Part shown: positions 16,682-25,246 of the stretch, piece by piece
Layout: each line of letters begins with the position of its first letter
Numbering within the stretch: the first letter of the stretch is position 1
Origin: Nocardia altamirensis NBRC 108246
GTDB taxonomy: Bacteria > Actinomycetota > Actinomycetes > Mycobacteriales > Mycobacteriaceae
DNA: 64,000 nt
Direction of reading: 5' to 3'
Assembly: GCF_001612685.1 (NCBI RefSeq)
Contig: NZ_BDAY01000072.1
Coordinates: 1-64,000 of the forward strand
Translations under genes and position numbers: made by a program
Notes under the pieces: generated by a model
Told to the model about the DNA's origin: nothing
What the model saw: only the letters and a program-made list of their open reading frames with translations
Database searches by the model: none

Positions 16682-16780
16682 TCACTGTGTGATTCGGTAG
16701 GCCGCGTGCGGTGTGGCCAGGCTCCATACGCGATCACGGACCGTGCGGCAGTATTCGGCAATCGTCCGGTCTCTGGTCAT
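16682..16780 (-). CDS. Possible 32-residue small protein
   Basis: ATG at 16780 is preceded by a consensus ribosome-binding site AGGAGG (16788-16793) at 7-nt spacing. The peptide opens with MTRDRTIAEYCRTVRDRVWS and is basic with one Cys and one Trp. It lies about 100 bp downstream of the RNA methyltransferase gene on the same strand. No family is recognised. The strong ribosome-binding site is the main support, and expression is unproven. Confidence 0.4.
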   Translation of the reverse strand: MTRDRTIAEYCRTVRDRVWSLATPHAAYRITQ

Positions 16781-16877
16781 GGCGAATCCTCCTAGACTCT
16801 CGTCTGGCCGGAGTGCGCGTATGCGCGGTCGCATAGGTCGTTGTTCCTTGCGGATGTAGCTTGAGAGTGGTTGGTGG

Positions 16878-17393
16878 TCAGCATAATCCGGCGAGTTTGT
16901 AGAGGACGAGGGAGCCGGCAACGGCGACGTTGAGGCTGTGGCCGGTGCCGATCATCGGGATTTCGACGGCTACGTCGAGGAGTTCGAGTCCTTCCGGCGG
17001 AATGCCGGTGGTTTCGTGACCGAGGACGATGATGGTGCGGCGTTGAGCGGTGGGGAGGTCGGCCAGGCGGATGGATTCGTCGGTGAGTTCCACGCCGACG
17101 ATGGCGGAGTTGGTGCGCTGGCGTTCGAGCCAACGTTCAGGTCGTCCCTGAATCCAGTGGACGCACTGAGGTTTTCGAAGTGTGTTGCCATGAGCGAGGG
17201 CATCAGGAATCCATGGCCGCCGCGGCACCACCATGCAAGCACCAACAGCATCGCAGGTACGCAGAAGCGTGCCGAGATTGACGCCATGCTTAGGCCAGAG
17301 CGGCGCTATAAGCAGATGGTCCCAACAACCATGGGCCCGCCGCCGACGTTCGCGGCGCAGTTCAGCGCGGGACTTCACCCGCGCGGCCGTCAT
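16878..17393 (-). CDS. SpoU/TrmH-family RNA 2'-O-methyltransferase
   Basis: 171 residues of SPOUT fold with the three signature motifs: motif 1 NLGTLLRTCDAVGA, motif 2 TIIVLGHETTGIPPEGLEL, and motif 3 IPMIGTGHSLNVAVAGSLVLY. These form the knotted SAM-binding site that methylates ribose 2'-O in tRNA or rRNA. The N-terminus is an Arg-rich tail (KSRAELRRERRRRAHG). It lacks the long N-terminal substrate-binding domain of rRNA-specific RlmB. The target nucleotide is not predictable. The small ORF at 16682 follows. Confidence 0.88.
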   Translation of the reverse strand: MTAARVKSRAELRRERRRRAHGCWDHLLIAPLWPKHGVNLGTLLRTCDAVGACMVVPRRPWIPDALAHGNTLRKPQCVHWIQGRPERWLERQRTNSAIVGVELTDESIRLADLPTAQRRTIIVLGHETTGIPPEGLELLDVAVEIPMIGTGHSLNVAVAGSLVLYKLAGLC

Positions 17394-17467
17394 GAACGAA
17401 CGGGAATAGCCTTCCCGGTAGGCAATGCGATATTCATCGGATTCATGATACCTGTGCCGTTATTGGG

Positions 17468-17950
17468 TTACACGCCGTCCGCTTGTGCCGGAAGGTCCGG
17501 ACGCGCCAGGCGTGCATAGGTCTCTTCCGGAGTCACAGTGATGACGTCCAGTTGTTCGACCAGTGAGCTGGGTATCTGTCCGTTCTCGAAGTGTTCCGGT
17601 CCGGGGACTATGACGGCTTCGGCATCCAGGCGGGTTGCTTGTGCCTCGAGCCGGGCCAGCGGCGGCCGTCCGAATTTCGGGTCATAGATCACCATGTCGG
17701 CGAAGCCGTAGCCGAGGCGTTCGGCCAACCTCCGTATCTGGCTCTGGTGCCAGAAGTGCGCAGTTCCGGACACGTCGATCCGGAGGTATCCGAGACATGT
17801 TGGTGTGCAGTGCATATCCGCCGCCTGTAATTGGTCGTCGCTTGGCGTGAACTGCTCCGGATGGACCTTGCTGCTCTCGGACTCGTCCCCGTAGTCGTTC
17901 GTCTCCAGGAATCCGCCCGAGAATCTGTAGATCCTTCGCTGATAGACCAT
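17468..17950 (-). CDS. Protein of unknown function, possibly resolvase-N-terminal-like fold
   Basis: 160 residues. The second half has a Rossmann-like alternation: QSQIRRLAERLGYGFADMVI, YDPKFGRPPLARLEAQATRL, DAEAVIVPGPEHFENGQIPS and DVITVTPEETYARL. This resembles the strand-helix order of serine-resolvase N-domains but without the catalytic Ser, and is only a tentative comparison. The first half is acidic and variable. The ATG at 17950 has AAGGGG close upstream; the frame is open to 18052. It is divergent from the XRE-family gene by 147 bp, suggesting a linked regulator-target pair. Confidence 0.6.
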   Translation of the reverse strand: MVYQRRIYRFSGGFLETNDYGDESESSKVHPEQFTPSDDQLQAADMHCTPTCLGYLRIDVSGTAHFWHQSQIRRLAERLGYGFADMVIYDPKFGRPPLARLEAQATRLDAEAVIVPGPEHFENGQIPSSLVEQLDVITVTPEETYARLARPDLPAQADGV

Positions 17951-18097
17951 TTCAGCCCCTTGCTCGTGGCCCGTTGGTCTCGGTGCCTGGTCAATGACGG
18001 TATGACCGCGGCCTGGACGCCTGAACTGCGCAAAGGACATTCGGCTGGACACTGCAAACGTCCTCCGTGCCCAAGAAACGCCCCGTAGGGTTCAGAT

Positions 18098-18859
18098 ATG
18101 ACCCAACGCCTCGAGTCTGCAATGCTCCGGGCCGGACTCGACTCTGCAACCTTGGCGATGCGAGTCCATGTCGACGTGAAGACCGTGAACCGGTGGCTAG
18201 CTGGCCGAATGCCCCACCGCCGGACACGGTTGCAGGTCGCCGAAGCACTCGGAGAGACTGAAGAGTCGCTGTGGCCCTCGGCAAGACCCGACATCCAGGC
18301 CGGGGCGCCGGCCACTGCAGAGGTCTCAGCGGCTTACGCACACCGCGCCGATATACCTAACGATCTTTGGATTTCGTTGCTGAACAGGGCAACTGAACGA
18401 ATCGACATCATCGGTTACGCCTATCCGTTCGTGTTCGAACTACTGCCGAACGCCTCCGAGATCGTCGCCGCGAAATGCCGCGCAGGGTGCGTGGTAAGGC
18501 TGGGTTTTGCCGATCCGGACTGCGCTCACGTCATGGAGCGGGACGTGCTCGAACAGATGGGAGGTACGCTCCCCGGACGTATACGCAATGCCCTGTCCAT
18601 GCTCGGACCGCTTGCCGACACCCCCGGGTGCCAGGTCGGCCTACACGCCACACACTTGTACAACTCGGTATTCAGGTTCGACTCCGAGATGATCGTTACC
18701 CCGTACCTGTTCCGTGCCCGTGGATATCAGCACACGGCACTGTATCTCCGCAGACACTCACCACATGGCATATTCGAATCGTTTTCTGATCAGTTCGAAC
18801 AGATCTGGGGCACGGTAACCCCTTACTCGCGAGGATTCGCTAATGGGCTCACGGCGTGA
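18098..18859 (+). CDS. XRE-type DNA-binding protein with C-terminal sensor-like domain
   Basis: 253 residues. The N-terminal 65 residues form a helix-turn-helix (LESAMLRAGLDSATLAMRVH, DVKTVNRWLAGRMPHRRTRL) with the VAEALGETEESLWP tail typical of actinobacterial XRE proteins. The C-terminal domain, from WISLLNRATERIDIIGYAYP to the end, matches the DUF5919-like domain often fused to this helix-turn-helix. It has conserved aromatic and His residues (LHATHLYNSVFRFD) and may bind a small ligand. The gene overlaps the following NUDIX gene by 17 bp, so the two are translated together. Base composition is slightly less GC-rich than the neighbours. Confidence 0.8.
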   Translation: MTQRLESAMLRAGLDSATLAMRVHVDVKTVNRWLAGRMPHRRTRLQVAEALGETEESLWPSARPDIQAGAPATAEVSAAYAHRADIPNDLWISLLNRATERIDIIGYAYPFVFELLPNASEIVAAKCRAGCVVRLGFADPDCAHVMERDVLEQMGGTLPGRIRNALSMLGPLADTPGCQVGLHATHLYNSVFRFDSEMIVTPYLFRARGYQHTALYLRRHSPHGIFESFSDQFEQIWGTVTPYSRGFANGLTA

Positions 18860-19316
18860 CTACTACAAGGACCCGAACGCGCCGAAGGCGAATAGTTTGG
18901 TTCCGGGTGGGTCCGCCTTGGTTGTCGACTCCGGAGGTGCTGTGCTGATGCAGCGCCGGGGTGACTCCGGAAACTGGTCTCTACCGGGTGGGATCATGGA
19001 GATCGGCGAGACACTCGAGCAATGTGTGATCCGTGAGACCAAGGAAGAAACCGGGCTAGATATCGAGATTGCCGGGTTGCTCGGCATCTACACGGATCCT
19101 GCGCACGTCATCGAGTACTCGGATGGTGAGATCCGGCAGGAGTTCGCCATCACATTCTATGGTCGTGTGACCGGTGGCCAGCTCGCGGTAAGCCACGAGT
19201 CCACCGAGGTTCGGTTCGTCCGTCCCGACGAGATGGCATCGCTGCCCGTGCATCCCACGGTGCGGCTACGGTTGCAGCATCACTTCGAACAGCGCGTCCA
19301 GCCCTATCTAGGCTGA
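18843..19316 (+). CDS. NUDIX hydrolase coupled to the XRE regulator
   Basis: 157 residues. The NUDIX box is GGIMEIGETLEQCVIRETKEETG, a complete Gx5Ex7RExxEExG signature. The N-terminus (YYKDPNAPKANSLVPGGSAL) is typical of the subgroup adjacent to XRE/DUF5919 regulators in Streptomyces and Nocardia. The 17-bp overlap with the upstream gene implies coupled expression. The activity is presumably hydrolysis of a nucleoside-diphosphate derivative, perhaps removal or production of the signal seen by the regulator; this last point is inference. Confidence 0.88.
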   Translation: MGSRRDYYKDPNAPKANSLVPGGSALVVDSGGAVLMQRRGDSGNWSLPGGIMEIGETLEQCVIRETKEETGLDIEIAGLLGIYTDPAHVIEYSDGEIRQEFAITFYGRVTGGQLAVSHESTEVRFVRPDEMASLPVHPTVRLRLQHHFEQRVQPYLG

Positions 19317-19350
19317 CGCCGGAATAGCGCGCCAGCGGTATCGAAGCCGT

Positions 19351-20238
19351 TCAGGGGCGGAGGACCGAGACCAGGAATTCGGTTTGGTCGTAGACGGCTT
19401 TTTCGAAGACCTCGTCGAAGTAGATGTCGAAATGTCCGGCGGGGTAGCGTTTTACGACGGCGTGTTTGGTTCGGCCTGCGGCGCGGAGCGCGGATTTGAC
19501 GGGGGTGATGGAGTCGTCGTCGCAGAGTGCGTACATGACCGGCATCTTCAATGACTTCGCGCGTTTGCCCGGTGCGTCGAACAGCGCCGAGAGTGCTACG
19601 CGGGCAGCGACCTTCGGCTTGTAGGTTTCGCTTTCCTCGGCGAGCCTGCCGTTGCCTTCCGGCACATCGGAGGCGCTCATCAACGATGCGGCCCGTTTGC
19701 GGCCCGCCAGCCGGATGCCGACGGGCTTGCGCCGCAGCGGTCCGATCAGCAGGTCGGTGGCGGCGATCGCGGTGACCTTGGTCATGCTGATCGGCCCCTT
19801 CGCCAACGCACAAGCGAGGCCGCTGGTGAACGGCACCTGCGCGACAACGGCGGCGAGATAGTCGTCGTCCGGCGCCACCGATAACACGTGCCCACCGCCG
19901 AACGAGGTGCCCCACAGCGCGATCCGGGTGGCGTCGACGCCGCGGATGGTGCGCGCGAACGCGATGGCCGAACGCCAGTCTTCGCGCTGGCGGCTGATCC
20001 GGATCAGCTGCCGTGGCTCGCCTTGGCTCGCACCGAAATGCCGGTAGTCGAAGACGAGCACCGCCATGCCTGCGGCGACGAAACGCCGGGCGTACCGGTC
20101 GAGCCCCATCTCTCTGTTGGCACCGAGACCGTGTCCCATGACGACGAGCGGGCGCGACTTCGGCTGGCCGTCCGGGCGGTAGAGCCAGGCGGCACACTGC
20201 TCGCTTCCGGAGGGGAAACCGACCTCGACACGTTCCAT
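19351..20238 (-). CDS. Alpha/beta hydrolase (dienelactone-hydrolase/esterase-like)
   Basis: 295 residues. The oxyanion region PLVVMGHGLGANREMGLDRY and the nucleophile elbow ALWGTSFGGGHVL (Ser in GTSFGG) are clear. The acid and His follow in PVMYALCDDDSITPVKSALR and YPAGHFDIYFDEVFE. It belongs to the actinobacterial serine hydrolases that act on esters of unknown identity. ATG 20238 is chosen because the family starts at VEVGFPSGSEQCAAWLYRP; the longer frame to 20394 runs into the RNase P RNA gene, which is divergent. Confidence 0.85.
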   Translation of the reverse strand: MERVEVGFPSGSEQCAAWLYRPDGQPKSRPLVVMGHGLGANREMGLDRYARRFVAAGMAVLVFDYRHFGASQGEPRQLIRISRQREDWRSAIAFARTIRGVDATRIALWGTSFGGGHVLSVAPDDDYLAAVVAQVPFTSGLACALAKGPISMTKVTAIAATDLLIGPLRRKPVGIRLAGRKRAASLMSASDVPEGNGRLAEESETYKPKVAARVALSALFDAPGKRAKSLKMPVMYALCDDDSITPVKSALRAAGRTKHAVVKRYPAGHFDIYFDEVFEKAVYDQTEFLVSVLRP

Positions 20239-20310
20239 GGCACGCAACCGTACCGTGTTCCCGGCACCCGCACCCTGGTGGAGTAGGGGGTAGTCAGTAG
20301 TCTGGCAGTG

Positions 20311-20735
<425 letters not shown>

Positions 20736-20947
20736 GCAGGCTGCGTCCCTCTGCGCTTACCGATCCCGCATCCTCCGGGCAACCCCGCGCCACCACTGAC
20801 GTGTCGAGATCGACACTCTCGCCTCGCAATTGGCCGCCCAGAAATTCACGCGAGGCCGGTACATTGTCGGCCGATGTTTGTGCGGTGTGTCCGATTCGGA
20901 GTGGCCGCAGGTTCGACTACAAGGAGATCGTCATCAACGTTCACACC

Positions 20948-21379
20948 ATGCGCCGTGCGGGTTCCCTTGCTTCCGCAACAGCGCTGGCCGTCTTGGCCTG
21001 CGTCGGTGTCGCCAACGCTGATCCCGTACCCGTCACCCCCGGCTCCGTCGACATCGCAACGGAGGCTTCGCTGAAAGGCGCCGATGTCGCGGTGTCGGTT
21101 ACCTACAAGTGTGATCCGGTCAGCAAGGAGGTGAAACTCGTGATGTTCGTGCGCGGCACCGGTGAGGGGGCCGCGGGCGAGCGCACCCTCGGCGCGAACA
21201 CGAAGGCGACGTGTGATGCCAAGCCGCACACCGAACTTCTCACCGCAGGCAAGATGGCCGATGCCGAGCCGTTCACCCCGGCTGCGGGCGAGCAGGTGCG
21301 GGTGGCCGTATCCCTGGTTGCCGGTGGCAAGGAGACCATCGAGGGCGGCACCGCTGTCCGCAGGCTGACCCTCAAATAG
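20948..21379 (+). CDS. Small secreted protein, unknown function
   Basis: 143 residues. A Sec signal peptide (RRAGSLASATALAVLACVGV) ends near ANADPVP, and the mature protein is about 115 residues of predicted beta structure with two cysteines. It resembles other small exported Nocardia proteins without assigned function. ATG 20948 is the only usual start codon before the signal peptide; AAGGAG at 20921-20926 is 21 nt away, which is long, so an unusual start between them is possible. A good intrinsic terminator follows. Confidence 0.75.
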   Translation: MRRAGSLASATALAVLACVGVANADPVPVTPGSVDIATEASLKGADVAVSVTYKCDPVSKEVKLVMFVRGTGEGAAGERTLGANTKATCDAKPHTELLTAGKMADAEPFTPAAGEQVRVAVSLVAGGKETIEGGTAVRRLTLK

Positions 21380-21413
21380 CTTCGGCGCCTTGGCCATCCC
21401 GGAACGGGACATC

Positions 21414-21456
21414 GAAGGGCCCATCCCTGGCACCGATCGGGGGCGGGCCCTTCTTT
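21414..21456 (+). terminator. Intrinsic terminator
   Basis: GAAGGGCCC (21414-21422) pairs with GGGCCCTTC (21445-21453), followed by the T-rich tail TTCTTTCT, one of the few hairpins here with a U-tract. It terminates the small secreted protein transcript. Confidence 0.8.
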
Positions 21457-21558
21457 CTGCCCGCATCCGACCGAGCGGTGCCATGATGGAGGTAGCCGCG
21501 GGGCCGGAGCGCCCAGGCGCCCGCTCCTGTTGCATGCGGGCGCGATTCGGGACCGACG

Positions 21559-22431
21559 ATGGACATTCTGGTCGTGCTCAGCAGCATTATCGGGGCGGGC
21601 GCGGTGATCGGTGGGACGCTCACCGCCGCGAGTGCGCGCGTGGTCGCGCAGTACGAGAAGGGGCTGATCTTCCGGTTCGGCAAAGTGGTCGCTACGCGAG
21701 AACCCGGGCTGCGCATGCTGATTCCGTTCGTCGACCGGATGCGCAAGGTCTCGACACAGATCGTCACCATGCCGGTGCCCGCCCAGGAGGGCATCACCCG
21801 GGACAACGTGACGGTGCGGGTGGACGCGGTCGTGTACTTCCGGGTGATCGACCCGGTGCTCGCGGTGGTAGAGGTGCAGAACTATCTGTTCGCCGTCGGC
21901 CAGGTGGCGCAGACCTCGCTGCGCTCGATCATCGGCAAGAGCGACCTGGACAGCCTGTTGTCCAACCGGGAGGAACTGAACAAGGGCCTGGAGATCATGA
22001 TCGACAGTCCCGCCCTCGGCTGGGGCGTCCACATCGATCGGGTCGAGATCAAGGATGTGGCACTACCGGATTCACTGAAACGCTCGATGTCGCGGCAGGC
22101 CGAGGCCGAACGCGAACGACGGGCCCGCGTCATTTCCGCGGAGGGCGAACTGCAGGCCTCGAGCATGCTCGCGCAGGCCGGTGCGCAGATGTCGGAATCG
22201 CCTGCGGCGCTGCAGCTGCGTTTGCTGGAGACCGTCGTACAGGTTGCGGCGGAGAAGAATTCGACCCTGGTGCTGCCGTTCCCGGTGGAGTTGCTCCGCT
22301 TCCTGGAGCGCAGCACGCCACCGCTCGCCAAGCCGGAACAGCCCGCGGTGTCAGAGCCATCCGCTGTCAAAGATCTCGAACCCGGTCGGTCCCAACTCGA
22401 GAGAGACGACGGAAACAGCCAACACGCCTAG
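21559..22431 (+). CDS. SPFH/Band 7 (slipin-type) membrane protein
   Basis: 290 residues. An N-terminal membrane segment (LVVLSSIIGAGAVIGGTL) is followed by the Band 7 domain: YEKGLIFRFGKVVATREPGL, MRKVSTQIVTMPVPAQEGIT, then VDAVVYFRVIDPVLAVVEVQ and TSLRSIIGKSDLDSLLSNRE. A helical region rich in Glu, Arg and Ala (SRQAEAERERRARVISAEGE) follows, as in slipins and stomatins, which form large membrane-associated rings. No NfeD partner gene is adjacent. A 33-codon membrane microprotein follows 95 bp downstream. Confidence 0.9.
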   Translation: MDILVVLSSIIGAGAVIGGTLTAASARVVAQYEKGLIFRFGKVVATREPGLRMLIPFVDRMRKVSTQIVTMPVPAQEGITRDNVTVRVDAVVYFRVIDPVLAVVEVQNYLFAVGQVAQTSLRSIIGKSDLDSLLSNREELNKGLEIMIDSPALGWGVHIDRVEIKDVALPDSLKRSMSRQAEAERERRARVISAEGELQASSMLAQAGAQMSESPAALQLRLLETVVQVAAEKNSTLVLPFPVELLRFLERSTPPLAKPEQPAVSEPSAVKDLEPGRSQLERDDGNSQHA

Positions 22432-22526
22432 CTCGACCGGCGTATACCGATACGGGTACGGAGTGCGCCCCTTTCGGGTGGCGCCGTGCGTCCCGCATCG
22501 GTAGTACAACGTAAAGGACAGAGCCG

Positions 22527-22628
22527 ATGTCCGTGCTCATCCCCTTGATCGCCATCATCAGCATGATCGCGATCGCTTACTTGCTGAAGTACCTGCCCGG
22601 CTATCTGCCGTGGCTGAAAGAGCGTTAG
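22527..22628 (+). CDS. 33-residue single-span membrane microprotein
   Basis: The peptide begins MSVLIPLIAIISMIAIAYLL and ends with a short aromatic, basic tail (KYLPGYLPWLKER), so it is one transmembrane helix with a cytoplasmic or interfacial tail. AAAGGA (22513-22518) gives a correctly spaced ribosome-binding site for ATG 22527. It is the next gene after the Band 7 protein on the same strand. Length, hydrophobic profile and ribosome-binding site support a real microprotein that could be a Band 7 partner; function is unknown. Confidence 0.6.
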   Translation: MSVLIPLIAIISMIAIAYLLKYLPGYLPWLKER

Positions 22629-22629
22629 C

Positions 22630-23010
22630 TCAGCACATCATCTTGGCCATCTGGTAGAGGGCCATCGCCTCTTCCTTGGTGGCCTCGACCTTGCCGGAGG
22701 CGTGCTTGGCGATGCTGCTGACGACGTCGCTCTCCGGCTTGTTCGCCTTGATGTCCTTGCACGAGTCGCTGAGGATGGTGGCGATCTTCGTGTCGTCCTT
22801 GCCGTCGGCGAGCTTCGGGAACGCGCCCTTGAAGTTGACGACGAACGCGCTGGCCTTCACGTTGTCGACGACTTGGCTGTCGACGTTCGCCTTGGCCGAA
22901 GGAGCTGCGGAGGAGGGGGTGGCACTGGTGGCTTTATCATCCCCGCAGCCGGTGAGCAGCAGGGCACAGAGGGTAGCGCTGGCCGCGAAGGCGGCGGTAG
23001 TTCTGATCAC
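22630..23010 (-). CDS. Small secreted lipoprotein (DUF732-like tail)
   Basis: 126 residues. A lipoprotein signal with lipobox LLLTGC places the lipidated Cys near residue 22. After a Ser/Pro/Ala linker, a helical domain (DSQVVDNVKASAFVVNFKGA to ALYQMAKMMC) contains two Cys and a C-terminal Cys, the pattern of DUF732-like secreted mycobacterial proteins. The GTG at 23010 begins the signal peptide; the longer frame to 23232 does not. It is convergent with the microprotein gene, separated by one base. Function is unknown. Confidence 0.75.
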   Translation of the reverse strand: MIRTTAAFAASATLCALLLTGCGDDKATSATPSSAAPSAKANVDSQVVDNVKASAFVVNFKGAFPKLADGKDDTKIATILSDSCKDIKANKPESDVVSSIAKHASGKVEATKEEAMALYQMAKMMC

Positions 23011-23096
23011 GGAGCGGGATGCTAGCGGCCCGGAACCAAAGTCGCCTCCCGTCAGGTGAACGGGAGACGACATGTTGTGGCAGAAGGCTTGTGGCG

Positions 23097-23189
23097 TCAG
23101 ACCGGTGCGATGACCAAGATGTGGGCCCAATACGCGGCCTGGTCTGCTCCGATCAGCGGAACCAGGTAGTCGAACAAGAGTGTTGACAT
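23097..23189 (-). CDS. Possible 30-residue hydrophobic peptide
   Basis: ATG 23189 with GGAG about 10 nt upstream opens a peptide that starts MSTLLFDYLVPLIGADQAAY and ends ILVIAPV. It is hydrophobic, like many short actinobacterial ORFs. It lies 87 bp upstream of the small lipoprotein gene on the same strand, so it might be a leader or an independent microprotein. There is no homology evidence that I can see. Confidence 0.3.
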   Translation of the reverse strand: MSTLLFDYLVPLIGADQAAYWAHILVIAPV

Positions 23190-23442
23190 AGCGGAAAAAC
23201 TCCAATTGTCGACGTACAGGACATTTCGGCAATGAGTGGAGCGAATGCGGGACACGCCCCGGCGGGCTACGTTAGCAGCGATGTCGACCGTAGGTCCGCG
23301 TTCGAGCATCCGCCATGCCGATCTGCACGGGAGCTGGCCGGACCGTGATCGACGTCATAAAGTAGGTGCCGTTGGCACGGCCCGTTGCTGGGCGCGACGA
23401 GCCCTTCACACTTCGAATGCGGGAAAGCAGGTCTCAACTCAT

Positions 23443-23772
23443 ATGCGGATTGTTCGCTCACTGGTCGCCGGCGCGTTGATCGCCGGGGCTGCTTCGGTTT
23501 TCGCCATGTTGGGTGCCGGCTCCGCCGGTGCCGTAGCGGTGACGCCGCTGCCGGGTGGGGTGCAGGTCGACCTCAGCCCTGCTGATACTGCCTGGGTCGC
23601 CCAGAATCATTTCGGCCGCACCATCGCCGCTCTGCCCCACCCCTCTGCGCCGTCGTTCGGTGAGGCGCTCGATGCCGCGGCGACGGTGTCGTCCGCGGTC
23701 GGTGGCCGAGTCACCTTCACCGTGTACGGCCCGCTCGATTCGTTGAACGGCACCATGCTGGCGCTCCAGTAG
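23443..23772 (+). CDS. Small secreted protein, unknown function
   Basis: 109 residues. The signal peptide MRIVRSLVAGALIAGAASVF ends near SAGAVAV. The mature region of about 80 residues has no cysteine and contains VDLSPADTAWVAQNHFGRTI and VGGRVTFTVYGPLDSLNG. No family is named, but similar short exported proteins are frequent in Nocardia. It is followed after 16 bp by the RNB nuclease gene. Confidence 0.65.
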   Translation: MRIVRSLVAGALIAGAASVFAMLGAGSAGAVAVTPLPGGVQVDLSPADTAWVAQNHFGRTIAALPHPSAPSFGEALDAAATVSSAVGGRVTFTVYGPLDSLNGTMLALQ

Positions 23773-23788
23773 GTCTGGCACCGACAGC

Positions 23789-25246
23789 GTGGAATTGCAT
23801 CAGCGGATCGTCTCGGCGCCGGTTGATTTCGGCGCCATCCGTTCCGAATTCGGTTTGGCCTCGGCGTATCCCGCCGAGGCCACCGCGGAAGCCCGCGACG
23901 CGTCCGACGCGTTCGCGGGCGACCGGAACGATCGCACCGACATCCCGTTCGTGACGATCGACCCACCGGGGGCGATGGATCTGGACCAGGCCCTCCATCT
24001 CGAACGCACCACCACCGGCTTCCTCCTGCATTACGCCATCGCCGATGTCGGCGCCGTGATCGATCCCGACGGCCAGCTGGCCAAGGAGTCCGGCACCAGG
24101 GGACAAACCTTCTATCTGCCCGACGGCACCGTGCCGCTGCATCCGCCGGTGCTGTCGGAAGGCACCGCGAGCCTGCTGCCCGAGCAGCGCCGCCCGGCGG
24201 CGCTGTGGACCATCGAGCTCGACGAAAACGCTGAACCACAAAGCTTTTCGGTGGAACGTGCGCTGGTGCTTTCGCGCGCCAGGCTCGACTACGCCGGTGT
24301 GCAGGCCGACGCGGACGCCGGCACGCTGCACCCTTCGATCGCGGCCCTGCCGGAATTCGGCAAGCGGCGCATCGAGGCCGGGCTCGCCCGCGGCGCCATC
24401 GGCCTGCGGCTGCCCGCGCAGAGCATCGTCAGTGACGGTCAGTCCGACGGACATTGGCGACTGATCGTCGAACCACGCACCGCCGCCGACGACTGGAACG
24501 AGCAGGTTTCGCTGCTGACCGGGATGTGCGCGGCCCGCATCATGCTCGACGCAGGCGCGCCCGCGTTGCTGCGCACCATGCCGCCGCCGGCAGAGGCGGC
24601 GATCGAGTCCATGCGCCGCACCGCCGCCGCGTTGGGGGTCGAGTGGCCCGCGGCGCAGCCGGTCGGGCAGATGCTGGCCGGGTTGGATCCGAATACCCCT
24701 GCCGCCCTTGTCCTGATGTCGGAGGCGACCAGCCTGTTGCGTGGGGCGTCCTACACCGTTGTCAACGGCGACGCCGTGGCGGCGACGCCGGACAGCTTGC
24801 AGCACAGCGCGATTCGCGCACCGTACGCGCACGTCACCGCGCCGCTGCGGCGACTCGTCGACCGCTACGCCACCGAGATCTGTCTGACCAGATGCGCGGG
24901 CACCGAAGTGCCGCAGTGGGTTACGGACGGGCTGGCCGGTGCGGTCGACACCATGCGGCGCAGCGACACCATCGCGGGCAAGGTCGAACGGGCCTGCATC
25001 GACCTCACCGAGTCGACCCTGCTTGCCGAACGCGCAGGCACCGAGTTCGACGCGGTGGTGGTGCGGGAAGCCAACGGCAACCGCGCGGCGGAGATCTTCA
25101 TCGCCGATCCGCCGGTGCTCGGACCGTGCATGGGGGAGCCGCCCGAAGGTGCGGCCGTGCGGGTGCGGCTGGTCGCCGCCGACCCGGCCACGCGGAAGAT
25201 TACCTTCGCCTACCCGGCGGACAACGCGGCCGCGGCGTCGGGATAG
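23789..25246 (+). CDS. RNB-domain exoribonuclease (RNase II/R family)
   Basis: 485 residues. The RNB catalytic region holds TIDPPGAMDLDQALHLERTT with the metal-binding Asp cluster, followed by HYAIADVGAVIDPDGQLAKE. The motifs ETFYLPDGTVPLHPPVLSEG-type (here QTFYLPDGTVPLHPPVLSEG) and APYAHVTAPLRRLVDRYATE are typical of processive 3'-5' exoribonucleases. It is short: no N-terminal cold-shock domains and only a reduced C-terminal S1-like part are visible, as in the compact actinobacterial RNB proteins. GTG 23789. Its last 37 bp overlap the 3' end of the convergent CHAD gene. Confidence 0.88.
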   Translation: MELHQRIVSAPVDFGAIRSEFGLASAYPAEATAEARDASDAFAGDRNDRTDIPFVTIDPPGAMDLDQALHLERTTTGFLLHYAIADVGAVIDPDGQLAKESGTRGQTFYLPDGTVPLHPPVLSEGTASLLPEQRRPAALWTIELDENAEPQSFSVERALVLSRARLDYAGVQADADAGTLHPSIAALPEFGKRRIEAGLARGAIGLRLPAQSIVSDGQSDGHWRLIVEPRTAADDWNEQVSLLTGMCAARIMLDAGAPALLRTMPPPAEAAIESMRRTAAALGVEWPAAQPVGQMLAGLDPNTPAALVLMSEATSLLRGASYTVVNGDAVAATPDSLQHSAIRAPYAHVTAPLRRLVDRYATEICLTRCAGTEVPQWVTDGLAGAVDTMRRSDTIAGKVERACIDLTESTLLAERAGTEFDAVVVREANGNRAAEIFIADPPVLGPCMGEPPEGAAVRVRLVAADPATRKITFAYPADNAAAASG

